Counted from the stretch's first letter, positions 8,151-21,412 are shown. The stretch: DNA of 64,000 nt from Rhizoclosmatium globosum (GCA_002104985.1 MCGO01000063.1:1-64000), one strand, 5' to 3'. Numbers and translations: made by a program. The notes: generated by a model from the sequence alone, not told the origin.

Positions 8151-11100
8151 TCAGAAACCAAACATGCTTCGAATACTCTGAAACACAGTTTGTTCCAATG
8201 CCCCATGCTTCCGCAACAAATCTGCAGTTTCTTTGTGTCTATTCTGAAGAGCAAGTGCTAGTGGTGTCATTCCTTTGTTGTCTTTGCATTCAATGCTTGC
8301 ACTGCAATCAAGCAACTGCTCTACGGTTTCAGTGTGTCCAGCTGATGCAGCATTAGCCAGGAAAGTGCGCCCATATTTGTCTTTTAATTCAATATTGGCA
8401 CCACGCTTTTTTAAGAGCTGGACAGTTTCCTTGTGTCCATTGATTGCAGCAATTGCCACAATTGACAGAAATGTCTCACCATTCTTATTTTGCAACACAA
8501 TCTTTGCACCATGGTCTAGCAAGAGTTCCACAATTTTGTTTTGACCTTTTGATGCAGCAAGTGCCAAAGCTGTATTTCCCTTCTTGTTTTTAGACTCAAT
8601 ATTGGCTCTATGGTGAAGCAGAAGTTCTACAGTTTCCTTGTATCCTCTGGATGCAGCAAGTGCCAAAGGTGTATCACCTTCATTGTTTTTTGACTCAATA
8701 CATGCACCATGTTTCAGCAGAAATTCCACAGTTTCCTTGTTTCCACTTCCTGCTGCATGTCCCAAAGATGTTTCCCCAAAAATATCTTGCAACTCAATCT
8801 TTGCACCATAGTCCAGCAACAGTTCCACAATTTTAGTGTGGCCTCTTGCTGCTGCATGTGCCAAAGGTGTCCGCTTATGATCGTCTTGCAAATCAATCTG
8901 TGCACTGCGTTCAAGCAGTAGATTAAGAGTTTCAGTATTTTCATTTAATGCAGCACGTGCCAAAGGTGTCCTCTTGGCATTGTTTTGCCAATCAAGATTT
9001 GCACCATGGTCAAGCAGTAGTTCTACAGTTTCCTTGTGTCCCAAGTTTGCAGCAGTGATCAAAGGTGTGTCACCATTATCGTCTTGAGACTCAATCTTTG
9101 CACCATGGACTAGCAGTAGTTCCACTGTTTCCTTGTGTCCCATACTTACAGCATGTGCCAAGGGTGAAACCCCGTGCTTGTCTTGGGACTCAATATTTGC
9201 ACCATGGTCCAGTAGGAGTTCCACAGTCTCATTTTCTCCCATATAAGCAGCACGTGCCAAAGGCGAAGCCCTGTACTTGTTTTGCAATTCAACATTTGCA
9301 CCATAGTTTAGAAGGAGCTCCGCTGTTTCCTTGTGTCCCATTTCTGCAGCAAGGGCCAAAGGTGTACATTCAATCTTGTCTTGTGACTCAATATTTGAAC
9401 CACAGTAAAGCAGGAGCTCCACAGTGTCTTTGTAACCCATTTCTGCAGCAAGTGCCAAAGGTGTATACATTTCATTGTTTCTTGACTCAATCTGTGCGCC
9501 ATGGTCAAATAGGAGTTTTACAGTTTCCTTGTGTCCCTGCCATGCAGCAATTGCCAAAGCTGTATTTCCCTTCATATTTTTAGACTCAATATTGGCTCTT
9601 TGGTGAAGCAGAAGTTCTACAGTTTCCTTGTATCCTTTGAATGCAGCAAGTGCCAAAGGTGTATCACCTTCATTGTTTTTTGACTCAATATTGGCCCTAT
9701 GGTTGAGCAGGAGTTCTACAGTTTTCTTATTTCTTTTTTTGACAGCTAAAAACAGGGGAGTTTCTCCAGCTGTATTTGTGAGCCACAGACCAGCTTCAAA
9801 ACTTGACAGCTTGGATACATATGCAAGTATTTCGGAATCATAATACATGGCAACGTAGTGGAAACCAGTGTTTTTTAAATCCTTTAGATTTGGTTCCAGC
9901 ATAGCTGATTCTGTATACTGTTCCTTGAATAATTCAATGTTTCTGTTATAAATTGCTTTTTGGAGCGGTAACTGTTAGTTTTTGTCAGTGTCTCATTTCT
10001 GACTTGAACAAAAAGATATGTACCATTGTCTCTACTGCATTCTCATTTTTTTTTGTGTCAAGAATTGAATCAAAAAACTGACGAATGGGTCCTGAACTGT
10101 ATTTGTAAGGTTTTGATCCATTATTGTCTTTTGCAAATATGTCTGCATTGTGTTCCACAAGCACTTTGACTGTTTCAAGGTGGTTGGACCGCACAGCAAC
10201 ATGAAGAGGTGTTTGACACAATTGTTGACCATATTGATCATTGGCATACCCAATACAGTTCACGTTTATGGTTCCTATTTCCAATAGACATTTACATACT
10301 GTGGCAAGACCAAGTTTGGCGGCTTCGTACAGAACAGGGCACTTTAAATAGAGAGAATTCTCGAGATTTTTGACAGATGCACCGTTTTTGACTAGCTTCA
10401 AAAAGAAGAACTCATTTTGCATCTTGATGCACGCTGCTAGCAGGAAATGGCCATGCTTGACTGCAAAGTGTTGGAATTTGGACTCAATCAAATGAGTTGA
10501 AACATCCAACGTGTTTGTCCAGTTTTCAATAAAGTACAATGTTGCATCTGAATTAAGACCAAAACTGAACTTGTTGGTTCCACTTGCAAATGAATTCACA
10601 GCGTTTGAGTAGTCACTGGTGTCCAACAATCCCAACAGCAATCCTATCAGTTCCATGCACTTTTCAGCCATTAAGTTTGGCTGCAAACAGACTCTTTTCA
10701 TGAGAAACTCAGCGGTTGTTCTGTGCTTGAACTGCACAATATCGTTATCATTCTTGGGAATAACTTTTAATAGTGGAACAATATGGGCTAATGCCTCTTT
10801 TAGTGGGTTTTCATCAATATCTGTCATCTTTGCCAGTCCATTCAACTTAAGGGGCCGTGTGAGCAAAAGCATAATGCCAACAAGCTTACAAACTGTCTGA
10901 TTGTCTGCAACTTTGGTCCAGACATTATCATAAAGGCTTTCACTAGTGACTTCCACCTGCATTAATGAATCCCAAGTTCTTTTGAAATCTTTGTACTGAA
11001 TATGGCCTGTGCAAAGTACGTCAAGTGCAAGTGAAGCATTTAAAAAGTTTCCTTGAGATTTATCTACCAGCAGTTTTGTGTAGTCTGCTACTTGCTCTGA

Positions 11101-12967
11101 CAGAACTGTTTCCAACATCAATTTACCTTGAACATACTCTGCCAAGTCATGAAGGTTTTCCTCCGACATAGGGTCAAAGATGTATTCCTCTGCAAATGGC
11201 CATTTCACAGGATCCCTGCATGTCACAAACAGTCGAAAGTTAAGAGTCATGTCTGGGCTGCCAAGAATCTTTAAGAAATGTTTAAGACTCTTGGCGTCGC
11301 ATTCGTCTAATGCGTCAATGACAAGCACCAATTTTTCGTTCTTGCGTTTGAGAGGTGTCACAATTAAGTCTTTAACAAGACCATAAAGGTCCTCAGGTTT
11401 CTTGGATGGTTCCTTTTCCCACGCTTCACACTTACTAAAAATAGCCCTTGCAATTTCAAAAGTGGAAGGGGTATTGTACTTTTCCGCAACATTGAAAGCA
11501 ATTGTTTCAATACAGGTCCTGGGATCATGATGGATCTTGTGATGGAAAGCGAAGAATATGGGGTCCTGTTCTTTCTCCTTGAATAAGTTCAATGCAGTTT
11601 CTGCCATTCTACTCTTCCCACATCCAGCAGGTCCGCCTAAAGTTAAAGTAAATATTGGTATTCTTTTACTCTTCACCAACTTACGCAGCCAGAAGACACT
11701 TTTGGAGCCATCCAGCCATTTTTTAACCTTTGCAGAAAACCATGTTCGGCCAATAACCTGTTCGGACAGCAAGAAATCAAAGTCGACTGGTTTTAAACGA
11801 TCCTTCAGCAAGTCCCTGAAAAACACCAAGTTAGTGCGACTTAATCATAAACTTGCTCACATTTGCTCCAATGTGTAGTAAGTGGCTGGTTGCGCGTCCT
11901 GTCGAGCAGCAATAGTACTAATAGCACTCAATGCCGCTGCTCCATGGGCTTGAGACAAATCATTTTTGGCTTCTTTTAGTCTGGTCAATATGGAGTCCAG
12001 TTTTTCCACTGCACCAGAAGTCGGACTCCCTACAAAACTGTTAGTTCAAGGTTTGTGACAGGCACTACAAACACAAACATTGTTGTTCTGGTAACTTTGC
12101 TTTCTTCTGAAAGAACCCCATTTTCTTTTTATCAGGTTTGGGGCGTTGATAATAGTCTGTGCACACTGCAATAAGGTCATTCAGGCACTTGATATAGGTT
12201 TCCAACGCATCTTTGAGTAGGTCTTTGTTTGCATTGCCAATACCCACCAGTGAGCCTTCCAGTGAGGCATCAGTAAATAGCTTGCCTTTTTGAAACGCTT
12301 CAATTAGTTGCAAGAGCTTGTCATCGAAGTCTTTCATAGCTTTTGCTGCCTGAGGGAAGATTAGGGCTGTTGATTACAATTTATGTCAATCTCACCTTGT
12401 ATACTGCGGCGACGGCAAGCCAGACAAGCTTCAAAATTGGGTGTGTCTGCATAGTGGCGTGAGCAGCAGAAATGGGAGAAGTATATAACGTGGGGGCTAC
12501 AAGAGGTTGGACTTACATTGGCAATTTCACCCACAAGTCCTGCCAATTCTGTCAAAACGGGCTTGACATGATCACTCAATGGATTGTCAGTCTCAAGAAA
12601 TGTATTGATCTTCTCCTTGAGCTGGGTGTACAGGTCTTTGTTTTCTTCAACGGACTCAATAAGTGTCTTGATTTCATTGAACTTCATGTCATTTGCTGCA
12701 ATGGCGTCAATGAGTTTTTTAGATCCCTTCTCGAACTTTTCCAGAACTTTGTCGTCGACCAAGGTTGCGACTAGAGTTTTCAGTGGACTCATTAACACAA
12801 CAGGTAAGGGGCGATCAAATCAAACAACTCACTGGATCCTTGTCCAAAGCGGGTTTTGCTGGTACTAGCAGCCGCAGTAGTCGTCGAGGGTGGGCTTTCT
12901 GTGTTGTACGGTCAGATCCTGTCATGTAGGTAGGGTGATTGGTGTGGTGGGCCTCACCTCCCAACAT
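8151..12967 (-). CDS. NACHT-ankyrin STAND protein (NLR-like), 1477 aa
   Basis: Eight exons: 12967-12958, 12898-12833, 12770-12517, 12446-12396, 12349-12079, 12029-11861, 11815-10024, 9971-8151. All joins use GT/AG and the sum is an exact reading frame. Residues 1-270 are helical and include an HPILKLVW...AVYKAAK segment resembling the N-terminal Goodbye-like domain of fungal NLRs. A NACHT-type P-loop NTPase follows, with Walker A GGPAGCGKS (about 334-342) and Walker B LVLVIDALDECD (about 440). The C-terminal half is ankyrin repeats (one or two near 760-800, then about sixteen), with repeated TPLALAA...ETVELLL units. STAND proteins act as switches: repeats sense a ligand, nucleotide drives oligomerisation, and the N-terminal domain gives the output. 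A role in non-self recognition or programmed cell death is inferred. The first exon (10 nt) is the least certain. Confidence 0.88.
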
Positions 12968-13103
12968 CAATCTTTTTGGCTCAAGATGCAAATTGGAAAT
13001 TGGTAAGTCGAACCTTCAACATTTCAGACAAAAAAGTGGAAGCACAAGGCAATAGTCAATTGTCTTTGATGCTTCCAATAGTTGACGACGTTCGGAATAA
13101 TTC

Positions 13104-13560
13104 ATGGATATTGACCGTCCTTCTCATGAAGCCCATGGTGCCGCTAGTGGGGGTCATGAAGAGATGAACCACGAAGAGGTAAATGACCACGGCCATTCAG
13201 AGGTAACTACCTCTCAATGGAGGAAGCCTTCCCTCGTATCGCTCATACCCTTTCCCTAAATAAAAACACGGGCTGAAGAACATGTCGCTATCTATTCTCT
13301 CACAGGAACCATAAATGATTCTTGCGTCGCTGTGCCTGGAATCGCAACAGTCGCTCCCAAACTGTTGACCACTAGCCCAGTATTTCTGACGATAGCATTC
13401 GTTCCAACTACCTCAATCCACTTGAATCAAAAAACCAGACCCCGAGCTCACGCCGTTATTCGAAGACAAGTTTTGGACAAGTTTCAAGGATCCGATTGAC
13501 GCGCATTTGGCTATAGAAGCCTCTCTCCGCAAACGTGTATCAGGAGCAACAGTGATCTAG
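13104..13560 (+). pseudogene. Possible relic of an MFS transporter gene
   Basis: An ATG at 13104 opens a 51-codon frame rich in His/Glu that ends SQWRKPSLVSLIPF before a TAA at 13257. That ending resembles the N-terminal entry into the first membrane segment of tetracycline-resistance-type MFS proteins. Downstream, 13310-13500 reads as further protein-like sequence in changed frames with a stop. It looks like a decayed, truncated gene; the family assignment is weak. Confidence 0.3.
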
Positions 13561-13743
13561 AAAAGCGACATAAAGGATGGAAAATAAAGAGAATATTTAA
13601 AAAGTGAATTCTCTCATTCCTGCTACGTTAATCGAAAAATTAACACGAAATCTCTTCTTCTTTTCATACACATTCCTGAAGCTTATTGGACTCACTTGAA
13701 GCTCAAAAGAAGTTCTAATCTGTTTATTGTTGGATGTAGTTTT

Positions 13744-15563
13744 TTAATCCCTCCCAAATTTACTCGCCGCTCTCACCCTCTCCCCATACACATACAACAA
13801 AATAGGCGCCGGAATACCAATCACAATTCCCAAAATCGCAAGCAACGAATTCCCCCACCCATACCCCAACTGATCGTACATTTGCGCTGCAAACAACGGG
13901 AACCCGAACCCAGCCAAACTTCTAAGTGAGGAGACGGCAGCGAGAGCAGAAGCACTGTACATCATGTAACAATCTAAAATGTCATTTAAAGAGTCAGTCA
14001 GTCAACCCAATAAAAAGCACAAACCAACAAAATAGAAACCTCACCAACAGTGTACACAGTCAACGCCTGAAACGTAACATTGACACTCAACGCAAAGAGC
14101 GCAATCCCAATATCCAACCAAATCCAATGCGCATTGTTCTCAGCCGCCCATCCATAAATAAAGAGACCGATCGGAAGTAACAATGAGGCAGGGATGCAGA
14201 CGGGCAGTCTGTATTCTGGTTTATGAGGCGTGTTGTATCGTTTCTGGAGTTTATCTGAAATGATGTCGAGGATGGAACCAGAGAGACGGTTTCCGATAAA
14301 GAGACCGACGGCGAGAGCGAGGTAATGGAGTGTTGAAGTTTGAGTGTTTTCGCCGTAGTGTCTGACAAATAGAATCGAGAAGGTGGAGAGGACAATGTAC
14401 CTGGTTGTAAGGAGCCGTTAGTTGATCGAGTCCGTTACAAAATAAGAAATCCTACTCACATGACACCGTACACAAACGCCATAATCAACGCAATGACCAT
14501 AACAATCGGCTGCGTAAACAGCATAATAAACGGCCTTGTAATCGCACTGGACAAAACCTCCAAGACACTTTTCTGGACACCCAAATCCACACCCATCCTC
14601 TTCTTTTCTTGAACCAACAGAATCGGTGCATATGTTTCAGGAAGCAACCAAGTACCCGCAAGGGCAAGGACGGCACCAAAGATACTGATCATGTAAAAGA
14701 GCCATTGCCAAGAAACGCCTTGAGTCATGAATCCACCGACAATTGGACCAAGGGCAGGAGCAAGAATGACTCCGAGTGCGTAGTAACTCATGGCAGCCCC
14801 CATTTCCGCACCTGTTTGAGAGAGTAGTTAATATCTCGCTCTCTTACTCCAACCCTCTCTCTTTAAACAAACACACCTGAGAAGCAGTCTGAAACAACTG
14901 ATCCAGCCAGGGCAATTGGCGCACTTCCACCCAAACCGGCAAAGAAACGAAATGCGAGCATTTGTTCTTTGGTCTGAGAGAGTCCACAGGCGGCATTGAA
15001 AACAACAAAGAACCAGAGCGATGCCTGGAGAACCTTCCATCGACCATACACTTCACTCAATGGTCCAAGAAAGAGGGGCCCGAATGCATAGGCAAGCTTG
15101 TTTGTTCCTTTTGATAAGTTGCGTTGTTTGATGCAAAGAACGTGGACTCACAACAAAGATGGAAAGTGACATTGAAAGCTCGAAACTTGAAGTAAAGTGA
15201 AGGTCTGTGTGTGTTTTGGTGTATCATGAGTATGAGCATCAGAAACCAAACACGACAAGCCCCAAACAACAGATGGATACACAGATTGATACACTCAGAT
15301 TACTTGAACATACCTTTCGCAATGAACGGTAGAGCAGGTGCAACCATCGAGGAGCTCAGTGGACTAATAAAAGTGTACATTGAAGCAAAGGCAACGGCCG
15401 TCCATTTCTTTGATCGTGGCCACTCTCTTGGATTCGATGAAGTTGGATTGGGTTCACTGGCACTGTTTTGCTTGGCTGCCGAACCTTCAATTGGAACGGC
15501 GTCTTCAATTGGAAGCAGCTCAACGTCCTTTGACAGTGTTGCTGAGGACTCGGAAGTTGCCAT
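13744..15563 (-). CDS. MFS multidrug-type transporter (DHA1-like), 486 aa
   Basis: Six exons: 15563-15314, 15204-15152, 15096-14877, 14811-14460, 14400-14045, 13973-13744, summing to 487 codons including stop. The start is the ATG at 15563. The soluble N terminus runs into REWPRSKKW and the first membrane helix. Family signatures are LSIFVLAYAFGPLFLGPLSE, the motif-A variant GPLSEVYGRW, and near the C terminus YTVDCYMMYSASALAA followed by SLAGFGFPLFA. Twelve membrane helices fit the length. Proteins of this group export drugs or small metabolites across the plasma membrane by proton antiport. The actual substrate cannot be read from sequence. Confidence 0.9.
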
Positions 15564-15823
15564 GGCTGCTTTCCTTGGATGATGTCTTTTTTGTGATGAT
15601 GGAGATCGGTTTCAGCTTTGGATGTCTCGATTTTTGCATGACAAATCCAACATAGAGACATTACTCATCACTGCTTTCTTGTTCTTTGGCGATATGCTTA
15701 TGATGGCTGTGACGGCCTACACTTCTTCTTTACCTCTATACTGATCCGGTCATCGTAGAATACAACCATCACACAAAGGACACTTCCTATCGGAGAGTGC
15801 TGATATATGCAAATCAAATCGAA

Positions 15824-16275
15824 TCAAATCCATTGGTGCAATTGTTTCGCCCTGATCCATGGGTCCATTAAAGTCTTGGCATTCACAGATCTGTGTTTGT
15901 TCTCATAGAAAGACGGAAACGTTAGAACAACAACCGAAATCAACAAGATTACAATTCCTGCAATCATTGTATGACTTTCAGCACTGCTCGCCGTCGTCAT
16001 TACCGTTTTAGCTCCAGCAACGCTCCCACTGCCAGGAATTGCAAGCACAGTTTACCACTCAATCGAACACTTGATTAGTCGTAGTAGCAACAAAGTAGGC
16101 ACACCAGTCACAGCACCACTAAGAACACTCATCCCAATCGCACTGCCAGAAAAATACTGTTCAAGGCCTGACAAAATGTAATCTGTTAATCGCAATACGT
16201 TCCTCCAGTTGCATCATTTAGACACGAGTTATCGCAACACATATTTACAGCCTAAGACTGTTTGGAACCATGATG
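15824..16275 (-). pseudogene. Decayed member of the cysteine-rich surface-protein family
   Basis: The minus strand resembles the intact gene at 17785-18594. At 16260-16150 it keeps the CCDNSCLNDATGGTY pattern but meets a stop and frame changes. At 16048-15940 it keeps the PGSGSVAGAKT...MIAGIVILLISVV tail. Equivalents of the upstream exons were not found. It is a dead paralog. Confidence 0.65.
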
Positions 16276-16584
16276 GTGTTCTAAAAGGATGTAAGGACGT
16301 AATCGGTCAGAGTTTTTGAACTACCAAAGTTTTTATTTTAACCTCAAGTTTTGAAAACTGTCGGCAAGACCGTTCCCACCTTCTCTTTTCTGAGCGTCTT
16401 GATATCCATCTTGGGCCGATTACAGCGTTGAGTTGGCAGTTGATAGAACAAGGCGTAAATGTGTTTACAGTCGGAAACGATGTTACTTGTTCATTAGTTT
16501 GCTTTATTTGTTTATTGTTCTTTTTTGGAAGATTTGCCGATGATTTTGAAGCTGGCTTGATGATATTTACTCACTTAAAACCAC
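16276..16584. other. Intergenic, no feature seen
   Basis: AT-rich stretch upstream of the zinc-finger gene; it must hold that gene's promoter, but no motif could be assigned. Confidence 0.4.
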
Positions 16585-17606
16585 ATGTCCACAGCCCCAA
16601 CTCGGCCAGCAACGTACACAGTGTTAGGTCCATGTCGACCGTGGTTCGGATTCTCGCAGAGCAACGGCGTGTACGGCAAGCAACCTCGTGAGCCACAAGT
16701 GTTCACATCACCAGTCTGGCCACCACAACCACTCAACCACTTAAACCGGAGCAGCTATTCTTTGCACATGAGTGGTGGGCGAATAGAAGCGTACCACGGA
16801 CCCGAGTCTGCCAGAGATGGTCTGATCAAAGGCGTCGAGCAGAACCTTCAATTCAGCTACAACGTCAAAGCATCCACTGAACCAAAAAACAGCGACTGGA
16901 ACGTCAGCCGACCAGTTGTTTATGACCAGAACATACCTAGATACATTACCACTGAATGTCCCAGCGTTCAAGTTCAAGTTCAAGTTGAGCCATCCCAGGC
17001 TCAATACAGGCACAATCAACATCAATCACAAGGGTACCCTTTTTCCAATCATCATTGCTCTAAGTCTACACCACAAAATGCATTGCCACAAACGGATATC
17101 AGACACATTCACAACCTGAAAGCCACAATTCCTTCGTCGAACTCATCATCAACCATCACTCCAACCTCCACAGCATCCTCGCCAGCGCCGACACCGCCTG
17201 TTTTAAGCATGTCATCAAACTTTCGACGCACGGTTTCTCCTCCAGCTCCATATTATTCCAACTTGATTGTTGTCATACCCGAATCAACACGGTACAACTG
17301 CACATGGCCCAACTGCGACAAAGGTAAAGACACTAAGTTATTACATTCTATAACGAACTTTTTTTCATTAAATCATATGCATTAGTATTCAAATCGAAAT
17401 GGCACTGGACGTCGCACATGAACTCACACAAGAACGTGCGCAAGTTCAACTGTGAGGAATGTACAATGAAATTCGTACGGAAACACGACTTGTTGATGCA
17501 TGGACGTTCTTGTCATGGTATCTACACATGTAAAGGGTGTGGATGGAAAGTTGATGTGAATGGTGAAGCAGCTTTGAAAGAGCATGTTATCACGTGTAAA
17601 CAATAA
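16585..17606 (+). CDS. C2H2 zinc-finger protein, 319 aa
   Basis: Two exons, 16585-17323 and 17386-17606, with a phase-1 intron inside the first zinc finger. The N-terminal 235 residues are low in complexity, rich in Ser, Thr, Pro, Asn and Gln, as in many fungal transcription factors. Three fingers close the protein: YNCTWPNCDKVFKSKWHW with two His (CX4C), FNCEECTMKFVRKH with HX4H, and YTCKGCGWKV, whose last ligand is Cys (C2HC). A DNA-binding regulator is the likely role; the target is unknown. The start is the first in-frame ATG. Confidence 0.8.
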
Positions 17607-17784
17607 ATAAATGTTATATATCTGGACCTTGGGCGAATCAATTTGGCCAAATATGTTTCGTTCCTTATTTAACTTGGTCTTGTCACCAACCAACATCATG
17701 CGTGATCAGCCAAACACAATCGGTTTATTTAAAAATGATGGAATTGAAAGACGGGATGATGAAAAGTACAGCAATTTAACTGGA

Positions 17785-18594
17785 TTATGCAAGAATAACA
17801 ACCGAAATCAACAAAATGATGACACCCGCAATCATGGCATCGCTTACAGCACTGCTGGCTTTTGTCGTTACTGTTTGAGCTCCAGAACCGCTTCCACTTC
17901 CAGGAATCGTAAGCACGGGCCCACCGCCACTTCCGCTCGATCCGACTGTCGACGTTGTCGTCACAGCAACAGTGACTGGAGCAGTAGGCACGCCAGTCAC
18001 AGCACCACCACTAATTCCACTTGCACTTCCAGATGAATACTGCGCCAGAGCCTGACAATAACTAATCTGTTGATTGCGATAAGTTCCCCTCGTTGCATCG
18101 TTTGGACATGAGTTGTCATAGCACACATTCACAGCCTTCGACTGTTGTTTTTTTCGATTGGATGGATGTTAGTATTGAATGGTTCAAAAATTGTAAGAAT
18201 ATGATGGGTGAGATCAAATCGTAGTTTCGTTTCGTTTGATTCGAGTTCAAGTCTTCAACACCAACACAACCTCCCTTCACCAACGTATCTCCTTCTCACA
18301 AGATCCCACCCTCGAAACAAGCCAGAAATACTCACCGCATCACATAAACATGAATACCAAGCCGCCATACCGCCCGCCTGTTTACTTGAACAAGCTGCTT
18401 CGATCGTATCAAATGGTGTCCCAGTCGGACTGTACAGGACGTTGCCCTATTTTCAATTCCATTTAATTAGAAAGAATCAGACTACAAGTACAAGACTCAG
18501 AATCTAGTTGTTTGATACACACAATGCACGTGTTGAAGGTCAGTTGTAAGGCGGACCCACAGTGTGCTCCAAGTGCGTATGCTGATGTTGACAT
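17785..18594 (-). CDS. Small cysteine-rich surface protein, 179 aa
   Basis: Three exons: 18594-18523, 18446-18336, 18141-17785, all phase 0. The N-terminal 100 residues carry a cysteine pattern with landmarks HC...LTFNTC, AAC, WYSCLCD, NVCYDNSC and ISYC. A Ser/Thr/Gly-rich segment follows, then a C-terminal hydrophobic tail (MIAGVIILLISVVILA), which suggests a GPI signal or membrane anchor. No clear signal peptide precedes the first Cys, so a 5' exon may be missing; CCACAG just before the ATG could be an acceptor. Paralogs lie at 23991-24645, 30758-31410 and 38741-39454, plus a relic at 15824-16275. The family is not recognised. Confidence 0.7.
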
Positions 18595-18918
18595 TTTTCT
18601 GTGGTTGCAACGGATTGACGGTTGAATTTGGTGTTGAGTGTGGTTTGTGAGGTTTCTTTTTTTGGATTCTTCAAGGAAGTTTCATCACGATCGAACTTAA
18701 TAATTAATTTGCTAAACTAATTGGTTGTAGTGACTTGATGCAGATTCATTAAAGTCAAAAGATTAAAAGTCTTTCAACCATGAAATTAAGTCGATTAATC
18801 TGATCATCTGACTATCACTGATTATTGCAAAAAGTAATATACCCAACAAATTCAATCTTGAATAATACTTGCTGAACAGTAGAACGTGGAAATTCAGTTG
18901 AATTAAATTCTGGCATAA
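18595..18918. promoter_or_regulatory. Divergent intergenic region
   Basis: 324 bp between the start codons of the cysteine-rich gene (minus) and the first kinase-Sel1 gene (plus), so it probably contains both promoters. It is AT-rich. No individual element can be named. Confidence 0.4.
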
Positions 18919-20984
18919 ATGCAAATCCCATACACAATTGACCACAACAAAATCCTCGGCGAAGGAGCCTACAGTGTAGTGTACGCGGGAACATATGGAA
19001 CCAGCCAAGTCGCGATCAAGACATTTAAGAAAGTGACCGGAAAGGACCGCTCCGAACTACTCAAGGCTATCAAGAAAGAGGCAGCGATGGGTGCCCAACT
19101 CCGGCATCCAAACATTATACATTTCTGGGGACAAAGTGTCGATCCTACAACAGGAGATCCGGTTCTTGTACTTGACCGTCTTGGAAAGAGTGTGTACGAT
19201 GCAGTCCGCCAAGACCCGCCTCCCTCAGTCGCCATTCGAAACAAGTGGCTCCTCGACACTGCCCATGCTCTGGATTACCTGCATTCACAAGACTCGCCCG
19301 TCATCCATCGCGATCTGAAACCCGATAATATACTGCTTGGTGGGTATTACGGTTAACAGTTAAACAAATCGAACCTCACTCACACAAACTACTCGTTCAG
19401 ATATAACATCCCAGAAAGCCGTCCTCGCAGACTTTGGATTATCTTCATCCCTTTCCCTAAGTCTTTCCCTTCACACAACGTACTCAAAAGACAAAATCCC
19501 AACAACTGGCCATATCCTTTTCACTCCGCCCGAGGCATGCGTAATGGGATATAAGGCGTCCGCTAAATACGACGTCTTCAGTTTCGGAATGGCAATGTAT
19601 TTTATACTTACGCGACACTGGCCTTTTGAGGGCGAAGAAATGATTGGGAAACCGTGGATTGTGGAAAGATGGATAAGGGAAGGAACCAGGCCGCCACGAT
19701 TGGGAACCAATGGACATATTCGATCTACTGATGTTGTAGCTGACGCAGCGTGGGATCTGATTGAACGCTGTTGGAACCAAGATGCCGATCAAAGGCCGAG
19801 TTTTTGCACCACCATTATAACAAATCTGGAGATTTTGGCCATGAAAGATTTTGTGCCAAAGAAATTAGGCGTGGCAAAGAACCCAAATGACGGCAGTGAG
19901 TAAACGTCTTCCGATAAATTTCATCGAATTAAAACGCGGAACAGATTATGAACAATTGATGGCCTCAGGTAAAGCCTTCTATGATAAAAAAGAATATACA
20001 AAAGCTGTAGAGCTTTTCGTCCAAGCAGCGAACAGAGGACATCGCTGCTCTCAATACTGGTTGGGAGTTTGCCATCAAGAAGGACTCGGACTTCCAAAGA
20101 ACCTTGAAGAAGCAGTTCGTTGGTATCGAATGTCAGCATACCAAGGGAACGCGAAGGCTCAAAATGTATTGGGGATCTGTTATGATGAAGGGCGTGGAGT
20201 GCCTCAAAATACGGATTTAGCGGTAATATGGTATCAAAACGCAGCTATTCAAGGAGAAGCTTCAGCTCAACTGAATTTGGGGTCCTGTTTTTATCACGCT
20301 CGTGGAGTACCTCTGGATTATGCAAAAGCAGTGCATTGGTATCAAAAGGCTGCTGACCAAGGAAACGCGCATGCTCAAGTCATCTTGGGAAATTGTTACA
20401 AAATAGGTCACGGAGTGCCTCAAGATTTTTCGAAAGCAGTGCGGTTGTATCAGAATTCCGCTGACCAAGGGAACCAATATGCCCAACTCATCTTGGGGAA
20501 TTGTTACAGACATGGCAATGGAGTGGTTCAAGATTACGGTGCGGCAATGTGTTGGTATCAGAAGGCCGCCGACCAAGGGAATTCACAGGCTCGAGTCAAT
20601 ATAGGGATGTGTTTTTATTATGCTCTTGGGGTGTCTCTGGATTATGCGAAAGCAGTACATTGGTATCAGAAAGCCGCTGACCAAGGAGCACAAGTGAAGT
20701 TGGAGAACTGTGACGAAAATGGCGACAGGGTGCCTCAAGAATATTGTGAAGCTGTGATATCTTACCAAAATGCGGTAGTGGACCAAGGATACGCGTCGGC
20801 TCAAGCTTGGTTGGGCCTCTGTTACGAAAACGGCTACGGAGTACCTCAAGACTACAATGAAGCTGAAATTTGGTATCAAGTGTCTGCGGATAATGGCAAT
20901 AAATTTGCCAGAACTTGTTTGGCCAATATCCATAAAACCAAAGAACTGGCAAGCCTCAAAATGCTTTCAATGAAGGACGCTTAA
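18919..20984 (+). CDS. Protein kinase-Sel1 repeat protein A, 651 aa
   Basis: Three exons: 18919-19339, 19401-19895, 19945-20984. The N-terminal half is a complete kinase: GEGAYSV (14-20), VAIK with Lys34, HRDLKPDN (130-137), DFG (151-153) and a PPEA activation-segment end, all intact. It is closest to the TKL/Tyr-kinase-like group. After a short linker, about nine Sel1-like repeats (about 36 residues each) fill the C-terminal half; they form a superhelical scaffold for partner proteins. A signalling enzyme with its own adaptor is the likely role; substrates are unknown. Sequence from the middle of its repeat region onward was copied in a tandem duplication and survives as the fragment at 26694-27466. 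Confidence 0.9.
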
Positions 20985-21412
20985 TATGTTTGACTTTTGT
21001 TTATTCCATAATAAAGACATTAAACATGGCCAAAGATGGAAAGCCAATGATTTAAACCCTAAATGCACACGTTTTGACTTCCTTCTTGGTTCGCTGCCGT
21101 GCTTTTAACTGATTGGTGAGTTTCTACATTCTTGGTCATACCATGATCTTCATATAGAAGGCAGAAAATGCGAATAACATCAAACATTTAGATACTTTAT
21201 CAAATCACTACAATTTCCGTGCAATATGTTTACGTGATGAACTATGAAACATAGCCTGGTCCCCCTCTTCACGGATCGCTGGTGCGAGCCAATGGCCCAA
21301 ACAGGCATGACAAACAGATGATTAAATGAACCTAAACTATCGAATTGAAATCGATTCGTAACTTGTAACTTAAAGTGTAGGTTCCATCGAAAGTGATAAA
21401 TCTCTATCTCAA
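20985..21412. other. Intergenic between kinase genes A and B
   Basis: 428 bp without a gene. ATAATAAAG soon after the stop of gene A could serve as a polyadenylation signal. The last 60 bp resemble the region before kinase gene C at 27790-27848. Confidence 0.4.

Noticed and set aside
9972..10023. Separate ankyrin gene ending the NACHT gene at the TGA near 9985
   Set aside because: A 52-nt intron with CTAAC branch and CAG acceptor joins the two frames in phase 0 and extends the ankyrin repeats without a break.
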